Below, piece by piece: positions 1-8,949 of a stretch of DNA of 25,638 nt. Position 1 is the first letter of the stretch. Every line of letters begins with the position of its first letter. The notes under the pieces were generated by a model. The model made no database searches. It had not been told where the DNA came from and saw only the letters and a program-made list of their open reading frames with translations. Location of the stretch: positions 1 through 25,638 of the forward strand of contig JAGWML010000013.1 in the NCBI GenBank assembly GCA_028873155.1, in the 5' to 3' direction. Both the position numbers and the translations under genes were made by a program. Source of the DNA: Acidobacteriota bacterium (GTDB lineage: Bacteria > Acidobacteriota > Terriglobia > Terriglobales > Acidobacteriaceae).

Positions 1-1
1 T

Positions 2-3000
2 GCTGCCCATGTGGAGACGGCGCAGGCGGACGAGAGCAAGTTGATTGCGGCGCGCGCAGCGCTGCACGAGGCTGCGAAGAGACCGGAAGCGATTCCTGAA
101 GTGCGGCAGGCGCAGGTGGAGATGGCGCTGAGGCCGGTGGCGCTGCGCGGGCTGCGGATGAGCGGCGTGGCTGCGAATCCGGCTGCGAACACGGCTGCGA
201 ACCCGGCCGGGCAGGCAACGGCGCCGGTGAGCGCGGCGGACGGTTCGACACAGCAGGCGCAGATTTCGGCCGTGGCGGCAGGTGTCGCGCAGTCAGCGCA
301 GAGGTTGGATGCTGCGGCACACGGCACGCAGGCAGCGGTGGGAGCGCCCGAGACTGCACGAGGGGCCGCGGCAACGGTCACGGGCGATGCGGCATTGGCG
401 GCGGAGCAGGGGCGGACGCTGAGCGCGGAGCAACTGCAGGCGCTGCCGCTTGCGGGGCGGAACTGGCAGAACTTCGTGCTGGACGCGCCGCCGGCTGCGA
501 GCAGCTCGAGCGGCGACGTGCAGTCGTCTCCGCGGGGCGGTGAAGAGCCGGCGGCGAATCGCGTGGATGGGGCGAGTATCCGGCTGGCGTTTGGCGGGGG
601 CGGCGTGGGGCGGATGGCGGGGCGCAGCGCGGCGCTGATTGGACCGGGGGCGAACGAAGCCGCGATTCGCGAGGTGCAGACGGTTGCGACGGCGACGGGA
701 GTGGATGCCAGCCGGGGGGCAAGCCGCGGCGCGGAGGAGGTGACGGCGAGCGGAACGAATCGCCTGCATGGGCAGGCGTTTGTGCTGGATCGCGATAACC
801 TGTGGGGCGCGCAGAATCCGTTTACGCAGTGGGTGCAGCAGACGGCGCCGGGTTCGACTGCGGCGATTCCCACGTTTACGCCGGAGGCCTACACGCCGCG
901 CGACCGGGCGATCTCGTGGGGAGTGGGCGCGGGGGGACGGTTTGGCCACAAGCGCGTCTTCTGGTTTGCGGCGCTGGACAGCTACGACCGCAATGACGCG
1001 GGTGTTTCGATGGTGCGGCACGCGGAGAATTTTTTTGCGCAGCCGACGAACGACGCGATGCAGGTGCTGAGCGCGCGGCTGGGGCTGAGCAGCGCGAATC
1101 CTGTGGCGGCGGGCGTGGCGGCATTTACGCCCTTGCTGCAATCGCTGGCAGGGCTGCTGGGGCCGGCGGCGCGCAGCTCCGCGCAGTGGACGGGCTTTGC
1201 GCGCGGCGACTGGCAGGCGAACGAGCGCGACCGCGTCACGCTGGAGGGCACCGTTGCCGAGCGCGATGCGCCGGGCGGCGGCATGACGCGGGCGTCGGAG
1301 ATGTTTGGCACGCACAGCTACGGGTCAAGCAACGCAACGGAGCAATGGCTGCTGGGCCGCTGGGAGCACTTTGCGACGGCGAACCTGCTGCTGGCGACGC
1401 AGGGGTCGTTTGGGCGCCAGGATGTGACGCAGCCGGCGGAGACGCCGTCTGTGTTTGAAAAGGCGCTGAACATCAATGCGTGGGGACAACTGCCGCAGAT
1501 TCGCGTGGATTCGCGGTACGGATTCACGATCGGCAATCCGGCGCGATTCGGCGCGGGCAGCTATCCCGATGAGCATCTCTACGAGGCGCAGGAGCAACTG
1601 AGCTGGGCGCGCGGTGCGCTGCTGCTGAAGGCGGGATTTGAAGCGAGCCATAATACGGATGCGACGAGCCTGCTGCGAAATCGCACGGGGACCTACGACT
1701 ATTTCAGCCTGGACAACTTTGCATCGGACGCTCTGGCCTTCGCGGCGTTCGGCATCGGCGGACAACTGAACCCGATGGATCAACACAACTGCGATGAGAC
1801 GGGGCGGACGTGGCGCGACTCGGCGGGGAACCTGCGCGGGCTTGGGTATCTGCCGTGCTACACGTACTACTCGCAGACAATGGGGCCGAGCGACTGGTGG
1901 CTGAGCACGAGCGACTGGGCAAGCTACACGACGGCGCAGTGGCAGCCGAGGAAGACGCTCGCGCTGACGCTGGCGATGCGATGGGAGCGGCAGCAGATGC
2001 CGCCGCCGATTGCGCGGCTCAAGAATCCAGATCTGCCGCTGACGGAGACTGTGCCGAGCCTGGGCAATGAATGGGGACCGCGCGCGAGCCTGGCGTGGGG
2101 CACGGAGAAGAGCCGTTGGCCCGTGCTGCGTGTCGGGTATGGGATGTATTTTGGGCGCACGCCGAACCGGACGATTGAGAATGTGCTGACGCAGACGGGA
2201 TCGCAGAAGGGCGATCTGTATTTTTTCATGCGGCCCACGGATAATCTTGCGGCGGGCGGCGCGCCGCCGTTTCCGTATGTGCTGAGCGGCGAACCCGCAA
2301 CCATGGTGATGCCGGGCGCAGTGGAGTTTGCGTCGAGCTTCCGCAACGGACAGGTACACCAGGCGGAGGCGACACTGGAGAAAAATCTGCCTGGACGCGT
2401 GCTGGTGGATGCGAGCGCGGTGATGAGCCTGGCGCGGCATCTGCCGGTGACGATGGATGCGAATATCGACCCCGCGGTGAACCCGAAGACGATCACGTAT
2501 GCCGTGGTGGATGGCAACGGATCGGGCCCGCTAAAGAGCGCGCAGATTACGGTGCCGTTCTATGCGTCGTGGCCTTCGGCAGCTTCGCCGACAGGTTTTA
2601 CGGGCAGGCTGAATCCGCATTATCAGCAGGTGACGGAGATCTTCAGCCGCGCGAACTCGACGTATGAGGCGGCGACGCTGCGCGTGACGCGCTATGGACT
2701 GCATGGACTCGCGCTGCATGCGCGCTATGCGTATGCGCACGCGATGGACTGGAATCCGAGCGAGAGCGTGTGGAGCTATGGCAGCAGCGTCTTCGATCCG
2801 AGCAACTTTCGCGCGGAGTATGGCAACAGCAGCCTGGATGTGAGGCACACAGCGAGTGTGGCGGTGGTGTGGCAACCGAAGTGGATGCTGCGCGAACTGG
2901 CGGGCAAGGTTGCGAATGGCTGGATGCTGTCGGGCATCGGGACCATTCACAGCGGACTGCCGTACTCGATGCGGAGCGCGGGCTCGCTGGCGAAGGAGTT

Positions 3001-3394
3001 CACGACAACAGGCACGGCGATTGTGGGCCTGGCGCAGGGGATGAACGGCTACGGCGGCGACGAGCGCGTCTATGGCGTGGGGCGCAATACGTATCGCTAC
3101 CCCGGCACGTGGAAGGCTGATCTGCATTTAAGCAAGCGGTTCAACCTGGGCGAGATGCGGCAGCTTGAACTGCTGGCGGAGACGTTCAACCTTTTCAATC
3201 ACCAGAATGTGACGGAACTGGAGACGGTGGGCTATACGATCCGCTCGGGAACGGCGAGTGGCGAGTTGCCCTCGCTCAACTACCTGACGGGGCTGAAGAC
3301 CGGACAGACGGAGTTTGGCCAGCCGCTGAACATCAATGCGACGAACTTTTACCGCGAGCGGCAGATTCAGTTTGGGATGCGGATGCGGTTCTAA
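2..3394 (+). CDS. TonB-dependent outer-membrane receptor, Oar-like (5' end outside the window)
   Basis: Large outer-membrane beta-barrel receptor of the Oar/carboxypeptidase-regulatory TonB family, expected to import bulky ligands with energy from TonB-ExbBD; the ligand cannot be told. The frame is open to the left edge (codons before the GTG at 11 are sense), so the signal peptide and probably the regulatory-like domain are missing. Visible are an Ala-rich linker (about residues 40-135 from base 11), the plug motif LPLAGRNWQNFV (about 144-155) and a VDG motif (about 185), followed by alternating aromatic strands typical of a barrel. The chain ends in MRMRF; a terminal Phe is the usual outer-membrane barrel signal. 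At least 1130 residues are present, normal for the acidobacterial family. The gene converges on comEC and their stop codons overlap. The family is secure; the true start is not visible. Confidence 0.88.
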   Translation, partial: AAHVETAQADESKLIAARAALHEAAKRPEAIPEVRQAQVEMALRPVALRGLRMSGVAANPAANTAANPAGQATAPVSAADGSTQQAQISAVAAGVAQSAQRLDAAAHGTQAAVGAPETARGAAATVTGDAALAAEQGRTLSAEQLQALPLAGRNWQNFVLDAPPAASSSSGDVQSSPRGGEEPAANRVDGASIRLAFGGGGVGRMAGRSAALIGPGANEAAIREVQTVATATGVDASRGASRGAEEVTASGTNRLHGQAFVLDRDNLWGAQNPFTQWVQQTAPGSTAAIPTFTPEAYTPRDRAISWGVGAGGRFGHKRVFWFAALDSYDRNDAGVSMVRHAENFFAQPTNDAMQVLSARLGLSSANPVAAGVAAFTPLLQSLAGLLGPAARSSAQWTGFARGDWQANERDRVTLEGTVAERDAPGGGMTRASEMFGTHSYGSSNATEQWLLGRWEHFATANLLLATQGSFGRQDVTQPAETPSVFEKALNINAWGQLPQIRVDSRYGFTIGNPARFGAGSYPDEHLYEAQEQLSWARGALLLKAGFEASHNTDATSLLRNRTGTYDYFSLDNFASDALAFAAFGIGGQLNPMDQHNCDETGRTWRDSAGNLRGLGYLPCYTYYSQTMGPSDWWLSTSDWASYTTAQWQPRKTLALTLAMRWERQQMPPPIARLKNPDLPLTETVPSLGNEWGPRASLAWGTEKSRWPVLRVGYGMYFGRTPNRTIENVLTQTGSQKGDLYFFMRPTDNLAAGGAPPFPYVLSGEPATMVMPGAVEFASSFRNGQVHQAEATLEKNLPGRVLVDASAVMSLARHLPVTMDANIDPAVNPKTITYAVVDGNGSGPLKSAQITVPFYASWPSAASPTGFTGRLNPHYQQVTEIFSRANSTYEAATLRVTRYGLHGLALHARYAYAHAMDWNPSESVWSYGSSVFDPSNFRAEYGNSSLDVRHTASVAVVWQPKWMLRELAGKVANGWMLSGIGTIHSGLPYSMRSAGSLAKEFTTTGTAIVGLAQGMNGYGGDERVYGVGRNTYRYPGTWKADLHLSKRFNLGEMRQLELLAETFNLFNHQNVTELETVGYTIRSGTASGELPSLNYLTGLKTGQTEFGQPLNINATNFYRERQIQFGMRMRF

Positions 3395-6099
3395 GGCTCG
3401 TGGTCTTCGCCGCAGAACGGATCGGGGAGGACGGCACTGCCGGTGAGAGTGAAGCAGGCCGCGCCGTTGATGTCGGTTGAGTAGGTGCGCGCGCCGGCGG
3501 ACTGCAAGGCGGAAAGCACCTCTTCGCGCGGATGGCCGTACCGGTTGTGCAGGCCGCAGGAGATGACGGCCCACTGCGGCGCGACGCGGGCGAGGAACTG
3601 CGGCGTGGTGGAGGTGGCGCTGCCGTGGTGGCCCACTTTGAGCAGCGTGCTCTGCAGCCCCTGTTCACTGAGCATGGCTTGCTCGACCGGAGCTTCGGCA
3701 TCGCCTTCGAGAAGAGCGGACGTTGCGCCGTAGGCAACGTGCAGCACGAGCGAGTCGTTGTTGGCAGGCTGCGGACCGGGCATGTAGTCAGTCGCGGGTG
3801 CCAGCACATGGATCTGTGCCGCGCCGAGGGAGACGGCATCGCCGGCGTGAAGCGGACGAACCCGGATGTGTAGAACTGTCGCTTCCTGCAACAGGTTCAG
3901 GTAGTCCGCGACCTGCGGATTATTTCCAACCCAGAGTTCATCAGGATGGAAGTTGCGCAGGACAGCGGGCAGTCCACCGATGTGGTCGGAGTGCGCATGG
4001 GTGAGCGCGACGACATCGAGGTGGCGAATGCCGCGCGCCCACAACGCAGGCGAGACGACGTCTTCGCCGACGTCGAAGTTCTGCGCGATGGGATGCGGGC
4101 CTCCGCCGAAGCCGCCGCCATCGACGAGCATGGTTTTGCCTTCCGGCGAGATGAGCAGGATCGAATCTCCCTGGCCGACATCGAGCGCTTCAATGAAGAG
4201 AGCGTTGTTTGGATGCACGACCGGGCGCGGGAAGACAGTCGCGATCGCGGCAAGGAATAAAGCGACCCATGCGGCGGTATGCAAGCGACGATGGCGCGTG
4301 CGGATTGCAAATTGAGCCAGCGCGATGGAGATGCCGAGGAGGATGCAAAAGAGCGCAGCCTGCGAGGGCAGCGGCGTTGGAATGCGCAGGTCGCCAAGGG
4401 AGAGCGAGCCAAAAAGGCGCACAAGCGCGACGCTGAGATGCAGGACGCCTCCGGCGAGGATGGCAGGAACGACGGCCGCAGCCGGCCATGCAAGGAGAGT
4501 GACGAGCGTGAGCAGCGCGGCGGGAAGGAGCAGTGTGAGCAGGGGAAGAATAAGGATGTTAACCGGAAGAGCGAAGACGGTGATGCGGTGGAAGTCGATG
4601 GCCATGGGCAGGGTCATGGCGAGTTCGACGGCGCAGGAGACGATGAACGCTTCGACGGCGAAGAGCAGGGTTCGAACCAACCAGGGGAAGACGCGCCATG
4701 CGATGCGGGGTGACGCGGCGCGCTGAAGCCGGGCGGCGATGATGCGCAGAACGACGCGGAACTGTGCGAGTGCAGGGGCGAGCTTGACGTCGATGGCAAC
4801 GATGTCCAGATCGCGCGTGGCGGTTGTGTATGGGCGGAGGGTTGCTTCGAGAAGCGGCGCGGCGACACCGGCGATGACGAGCACGGCGAGCAGCGTCATT
4901 TGCAGGCCTGCATCGAAGAGCCCGCGCGGGTTTACGGCGAGCAGGCAGAGGCTGGCGAAGCCCAACGTGTTCAGCGCGCTTGCTTCACGATAGAGAAGGC
5001 GGCCGAGCAGATAGACCGCGACCATCCAGAGCGAACGCTGCACGGGTGCCCCGAAGCCGGTGAAGAGCGCATAGGCGCAGGAGGCGGCGAGGGTGAGCAG
5101 CGTCGCTGGTGCTTGTGGAACGCGCAGGCGACGCAGCAGCCAGAAGAAGAATCCGGCGACGATGGCCAGATGCAGACCGGAGACGACGAGCATGTGGAAC
5201 GAGCCGGTGCGCTCAAAGCCCACGCGCAGTGCATGCGTGAGGAAGGTTCTGTCGCCGGTGGTGATGGCGGAGAGCATGATGCTGTCGTCTGGAGTGAGGC
5301 GCAGTGCGGGCGGGAGGCTTTGCATCTGCGCGGAGAGCTGCATCATGCGCGCGCTCAGGCCATGCTGCAGGGAGCGCATGCGGCAGGGGAGAAGATTGCC
5401 GACGGGCCGCGCGAGTGCAGTTATGTTTCGTACTGGCGCGGAGCCCGTGGCGGTGACGCCCTGATCGAGGAGGTAGTCTCTGCGGCTCCAGACGCCGGGG
5501 TCGCGATAGACCGCGGGCGGCAACAACTGTGTGACGAGTTGAACGGTCTGGCCGCAGCGGAGCGGCGCTACGCTTGCTGCATCCATTGGCCAGCGTACGG
5601 TGATGCGGACGCTGCCTTGTACGGGCTGCTGTTCGTCGACGCTGTCGGTCGCGACTTCGATGCTGCTGACCTGAAGGTCGATGCGCTGCGTCGAGCCTTC
5701 ACTGACAGCGTCATCCGCGCTCTCGTCGGTCTCTTGCTGCATGGGGCCGGCATCCACAACGACGCCCTCGACGGTGCGGGCGAGATTGTCAGAGAGCGCG
5801 AGCAGGTTTGTCGCAGGAGCTGGCTGGGGTTGCATCTCTGCGCACCACGCGCCCAGAAGACACCAGAGCACAGCGACGGGCAGCCACGCGATGCGCAGCG
5901 CGTGGAATGCTGCGATGAGCGCAAGCAGGCCCAGCGATGCGATGGCAATGAGCAGCCAGCCCGGCGAAAGCCACACAACGCGCGCTACCGCAATGCCTGC
6001 GGCGAAGAGCCAGGCTGCGTGAAAGAGAGGCGTTGAGCCGGCGAGGCCAGCGGTGCGCGCGCTTATCGAAGATGCAGGCGTGGTGAGCAGAGAGGACAT
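3391..6099 (-). CDS. comEC: ComEC/Rec2 family DNA-uptake channel protein
   Basis: Inner-membrane protein of natural transformation that passes single-stranded DNA into the cytoplasm. The 902 residues show the complete three-part architecture. Hydrophobic helices and a DUF4131-like soluble domain come first (about 1-230). The Competence membrane domain follows, with the characteristic SGLHLAI near residue 305 and many membrane segments to about 600. A C-terminal metallo-beta-lactamase domain begins at FIEALDVGQGDS (about 637), with HAHSDH near 703 and VGHHGS near 823. The domain is proposed in the family to degrade or process the non-transported strand. It is the last gene of the valS-led run, 31 bp after rlmD. 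Its TAG stop overlaps the TAA of the receptor gene on the other strand. No other competence gene is in the window, so transformation ability is not shown. Confidence 0.93.
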   Translation of the reverse strand: MSSLLTTPASSISARTAGLAGSTPLFHAAWLFAAGIAVARVVWLSPGWLLIAIASLGLLALIAAFHALRIAWLPVAVLWCLLGAWCAEMQPQPAPATNLLALSDNLARTVEGVVVDAGPMQQETDESADDAVSEGSTQRIDLQVSSIEVATDSVDEQQPVQGSVRITVRWPMDAASVAPLRCGQTVQLVTQLLPPAVYRDPGVWSRRDYLLDQGVTATGSAPVRNITALARPVGNLLPCRMRSLQHGLSARMMQLSAQMQSLPPALRLTPDDSIMLSAITTGDRTFLTHALRVGFERTGSFHMLVVSGLHLAIVAGFFFWLLRRLRVPQAPATLLTLAASCAYALFTGFGAPVQRSLWMVAVYLLGRLLYREASALNTLGFASLCLLAVNPRGLFDAGLQMTLLAVLVIAGVAAPLLEATLRPYTTATRDLDIVAIDVKLAPALAQFRVVLRIIAARLQRAASPRIAWRVFPWLVRTLLFAVEAFIVSCAVELAMTLPMAIDFHRITVFALPVNILILPLLTLLLPAALLTLVTLLAWPAAAVVPAILAGGVLHLSVALVRLFGSLSLGDLRIPTPLPSQAALFCILLGISIALAQFAIRTRHRRLHTAAWVALFLAAIATVFPRPVVHPNNALFIEALDVGQGDSILLISPEGKTMLVDGGGFGGGPHPIAQNFDVGEDVVSPALWARGIRHLDVVALTHAHSDHIGGLPAVLRNFHPDELWVGNNPQVADYLNLLQEATVLHIRVRPLHAGDAVSLGAAQIHVLAPATDYMPGPQPANNDSLVLHVAYGATSALLEGDAEAPVEQAMLSEQGLQSTLLKVGHHGSATSTTPQFLARVAPQWAVISCGLHNRYGHPREEVLSALQSAGARTYSTDINGAACFTLTGSAVLPDPFCGEDHEP

Positions 6100-6130
6100 T
6101 GCGGCTGCAGAAGTCTATGCGGCCAGCCTA

Positions 6131-7414
6131 TCAGGAGCGGCGCAAGTGGACGATGGTTTCGAGATGGAAGGTTTGTGGAAAGAGATCGACAAGCGTGGCG
6201 GAGTGGATGTGGTAGCCGCTGGCGAGGAGCGCCTTGAGATCGCGTGCCAGAGTGGCCGGGTCGCAGGAGACATAGACGAGCGCAGGCGCGGCGATTGTTC
6301 CCAGCAAGGTGGTGACCTCAGCGTCGAGGCCGGTGCGGGGCGGGTCCACGATGATGCGATCCGGGCGCTCGGCAGCGACGTTGCGGCGCAGAAAGTTCAA
6401 CGTGTCTGCCTGGACGGCGGTGCCGTGCAATCCAGCGAGATTGTGGCGGAGCGCGGCGATGGAGGCTGGCGCGGACTCAACGGCAACCACGCGTTGATGG
6501 CTGTGCGCCAGATGGCGCGCGAACAATCCAACACCGGCAAAGAGATCCCATGCGAGGCTGCCGGAATCGCCTGCTGAGACGCGCTCGACGAGGGCGTCGA
6601 CGAGCCAGCGATTGACCTGAAAGAATGCGCCCTGATCGACGCGGTATTCGCTGCCGGCGGCGCGATAGGAGAGAGATGGCTCGCCCCATTGGGCGATTCG
6701 TTGAGTGGTCTTCCGGTCGCGCGCTTGAGCGAGGATTTCAACGCCTTGCACTTCGGGGACGCGATCTTTCAGGGCCTGCGCGAGATCGTTGACATTGAGT
6801 TTCGAGAGTTGCTGAGTGAGCAGGCTTGCCAACACGGCGGTCTCTTCGGCGTTGCAGAAAAGCGCGACTTCGGTGGTGAGAAGTTTTGGCCTGGCCTGAC
6901 GCAGCGCTTCCTCGATCGCCATGGCGGCGCGCATCAAAAGAGGGGCGGCGATTGAGCATGCGGCTACCGGCACCACGGCGTGGGAATGCCTGCCGCGATA
7001 CCCCAGATTGCCGTGCGCATCGATAGCGAGGCGAATGCGATTGCGATAGCGCCATGGCTCAGCGCTGAGCACGGCGATTTGTTGCGGCAGGGGAACACTG
7101 GCGCGCTGCAGCGTTTCGCGCAGGATGGCTTCTTTCCATGCAAGCTGTGTTGCGTAGCTGGCGTGCTGATAATCGCAGCCGCCGCAGGCGCCGAAGTGAG
7201 GGCACTCCGGCGTGACGCGCAGCGGCGAGGGCGATGGAATCTCCACAGCCTCTGCCGTGGCGAAGCTGCGCTTGTCCTGCGTGATGCGGATTCGCACCTG
7301 CTCGCCGGGCAGCGTGAGCGGCACAAAGATGGTTTTGCCGTGCAGACGGGCGAGGCAGGAGCCGCCGTAGACGGGCTTTTCGATCTGCACGAGTTCAGCG
7401 TTTTCGGCAATCAT
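6131..7414 (-). CDS. rlmD: 23S rRNA (uracil-5-)-methyltransferase, RlmD/RumA family
   Basis: SAM-dependent enzyme making 5-methyluridine in 23S rRNA (RlmD/RlmC/TrmA superfamily; the exact uridine cannot be assigned from sequence). The 427 residues have a TRAM-like RNA-binding domain (about 8-60) and a [4Fe-4S] motif with Cys71, Cys77, Cys80 and Cys153, spaced as in RumA (CX5CX2C plus a distant Cys). The SAM-binding DLFAGVG is at about 290-296, DPPRTG at about 357-362, and SCDP at about 383-386 contains the catalytic cysteine. The reading frame stays open far upstream, but the start chosen is the ATG at 7414. It gives the normal N-terminus and overlaps the preceding stop as ATGA, a translational-coupling arrangement. 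The upstream extension would be Arg-rich shadow sequence. A family member is certain; RlmD rather than RlmC or RlmCD is inference. Confidence 0.92.
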   Translation of the reverse strand: MIAENAELVQIEKPVYGGSCLARLHGKTIFVPLTLPGEQVRIRITQDKRSFATAEAVEIPSPSPLRVTPECPHFGACGGCDYQHASYATQLAWKEAILRETLQRASVPLPQQIAVLSAEPWRYRNRIRLAIDAHGNLGYRGRHSHAVVPVAACSIAAPLLMRAAMAIEEALRQARPKLLTTEVALFCNAEETAVLASLLTQQLSKLNVNDLAQALKDRVPEVQGVEILAQARDRKTTQRIAQWGEPSLSYRAAGSEYRVDQGAFFQVNRWLVDALVERVSAGDSGSLAWDLFAGVGLFARHLAHSHQRVVAVESAPASIAALRHNLAGLHGTAVQADTLNFLRRNVAAERPDRIIVDPPRTGLDAEVTTLLGTIAAPALVYVSCDPATLARDLKALLASGYHIHSATLVDLFPQTFHLETIVHLRRS

Positions 7415-8130
7415 TGCTGGCTCATGTAAAAGAGGCTGAAGCGCGGCAGATCGTAGCGGGCAAGAAGCTGCTTCTGCACGAACTGCCGCTCGACCTGGCG
7501 TAACTGCACAGCGCTCATGCGGCTGCGATAGGGCGCGAGCTCGCGCGCGGCGTGTTCTTTGAGCGCGACGAGAGTATCCTCTGGCGCTGCGGCGGTGAGC
7601 GCGGCAAAGAGCTTTTCTTCGAGCACGGTGAGCGTGCGTTCCAGCGATTCGATCTCCTGCGGTGCGTCGGCCTGCTGCGGCCGGGCGCGCATCTCCGTCG
7701 CAATCTCGCGCAGGCGCGAGGCGGTTGCAGCACATGCATCGTGGGCGATTGATGTCTGTTCCAGCGCGCCTGCAGCCGCGTCAAGATGCGCGGCAACGCG
7801 CTCCTGCTCAAAACCTGATTCGCGTGATTCCGCGGCGGGTGGCGCAGTGCCGGTGGATGCCTCGCGCAGCTCATCGGCGGCCTGCATTACGGATTGCGCG
7901 CACCAGGCCAGGCCATTCACGCGCCGCATGCGTCCGCGCTTTTGGCGCGCCTCATACTTGTCGAAGGCGGCGTCGATGCCGCGCAGCACGGCCTGCAAGG
8001 GCACGCCGGCATCGCGCCAGGTTTCAATCAGCGCCCAGTCGAGCGTAGAGAGCAGGAGAAGTGCCCCGCGGCGCTGCTGAAAGCGCTCTTCGATCTCCGT
8101 GAAGTAGTTGAAGTAGTTGCTGCCGGCCAT
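7411..8130 (-). CDS. conserved-looking protein of unknown function in the cofactor gene run
   Basis: 239-residue soluble protein that I do not recognise as a named family. The N-terminal ~90 residues (NYFNYFTEIEERF, LLLSTLDWALIETW, then basic residues around KRGRMRR) look mainly helical. The middle (about 95-120) is polar and probably flexible, and the C-terminal half is rich in Glu, Ala and Gln with heptad-like spacing, suggesting helical bundles or coiled coil. No catalytic motif, signal peptide or membrane segment is visible. The ATG at 8130 is preferred over a longer frame because it lies 10 bp after the coaX stop and follows a purine-rich GAGAG. Its stop overlaps the rlmD start (ATGA), so it is probably translated with that gene. 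A role tied to ribosome modification or cofactor genes is only suggested by position. Confidence 0.8.
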   Translation of the reverse strand: MAGSNYFNYFTEIEERFQQRRGALLLLSTLDWALIETWRDAGVPLQAVLRGIDAAFDKYEARQKRGRMRRVNGLAWCAQSVMQAADELREASTGTAPPAAESRESGFEQERVAAHLDAAAGALEQTSIAHDACAATASRLREIATEMRARPQQADAPQEIESLERTLTVLEEKLFAALTAAAPEDTLVALKEHAARELAPYRSRMSAVQLRQVERQFVQKQLLARYDLPRFSLFYMSQQ

Positions 8131-8140
8131 AGCGGCGCTC

Positions 8141-8944
8141 TCAATGCGCTTGTCCACGCGTGCGCGGGGCGCGGTTCCGCTCAAAGAGGATCCGCAGACC
8201 TTCGAGAGTGAGCAGGTCATCGATGACCTTGATGTGGCGCGAGTCGGCGGCGATCATGCGCGCCAGCCCGCCGGTGGCAATCACTTGCGGCTGCGTGCCC
8301 AGTTCTTCAAAGATGCGTTCGAGGATGCCGTCCACCAGGCCGATGTAGCCGAAGTAGAGGCCGCTTTGCAGATGAGTGACCGTGTTGGTGCCGATGACCT
8401 TGGCGGGCCGCTTGATGTCGACGCGGCTCAGCCGCGCGGCGCGCGAGAAGAGCGCATCAGCGCTGAGGCCGAGGCCGGGTGCGATGGCGCCGCCCAGGTA
8501 CTCGCCGCGCGCGGAGATGACTTCAAACTTGGTTGCCGTGCCGAAATCGACCACGATGCACGGACCGCCGTAGCGCTCAAAGGCGGCGATGCAATCGGCG
8601 ATGCGATCTGCGCCGAGCTCGGTTGGATTGTCGATGAGCATGGGCATGCCGGTCTTGATGCCGGGCTCGACAAAGATTGGCTCGACATGGAAGTAGAGCT
8701 CGCAGACCTGGCGCAGAGTGGATTCGACGGGCGGCACCACCGAGGCGATCATGATGTGCGTGACCTGGTGCGGGGAGAGGCCGTGCATCTCGAAGAGGTT
8801 GACGAAGAAGACGCCGTACTCATCGACGGTCTGCGTGCGATGGGTGGTGACGCGCCAGTGCGCCGCGAGCTCGGGCTTTTCGCCATCCAGACGATAGAGG
8901 CCGAGCACCGTATTCGTGTTACCGACATCGAGAGCCAGAAGCAT
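8141..8944 (-). CDS. coaX: type III pantothenate kinase
   Basis: Phosphorylates pantothenate with ATP, the first committed step of coenzyme A synthesis, in the cytoplasm. The 267 residues match the ASKHA-fold CoaX family. The phosphate-binding DVGNTN is at residues 6-11, GADRIAD at 111-117 (with the Asp of the family's catalytic region) and DFGTATKFEV at about 133-142, followed by a GGAIAPGL segment. CoaX enzymes are typically about 255-265 residues, so it is full length. The start at 8944 is chosen because DVGNTN always lies within the first dozen residues; the frame continues upstream only as Arg-rich sequence overlapping birA. It begins 5 bp after the birA stop, and the birA-coaX pairing is a recurrent arrangement in bacteria. 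No CoaA or CoaW type kinase is visible here. Confidence 0.95.
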   Translation of the reverse strand: MLLALDVGNTNTVLGLYRLDGEKPELAAHWRVTTHRTQTVDEYGVFFVNLFEMHGLSPHQVTHIMIASVVPPVESTLRQVCELYFHVEPIFVEPGIKTGMPMLIDNPTELGADRIADCIAAFERYGGPCIVVDFGTATKFEVISARGEYLGGAIAPGLGLSADALFSRAARLSRVDIKRPAKVIGTNTVTHLQSGLYFGYIGLVDGILERIFEELGTQPQVIATGGLARMIAADSRHIKVIDDLLTLEGLRILFERNRAPRTRGQAH

Positions 8945-8949
8945 TGTCT

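Noticed and set aside
293..1315. Long minus-strand Arg/Pro-rich open frame (340 aa) under the receptor gene, and many similar frames across the window
   Set aside because: Shadow of a GC-rich coding strand: composition is Arg/Pro/Ala/His, there is no family resemblance and no ribosome site, and the real receptor frame lies opposite.
4900..6036. 378-aa plus-strand frame opposite comEC, and a 468-aa frame opposite coaX/birA at 8117-9523
   Set aside because: Both run antisense to well-identified enzymes and have Asp/Glu/Gly/His-skewed composition typical of antisense frames.
7057..7070. Perfect 14-bp palindrome GCTCAGCGCTGAGC inside rlmD
   Set aside because: Explained by ordinary codons in a conserved part of the enzyme; no loop, no partner copy in the window and no gene boundary nearby.
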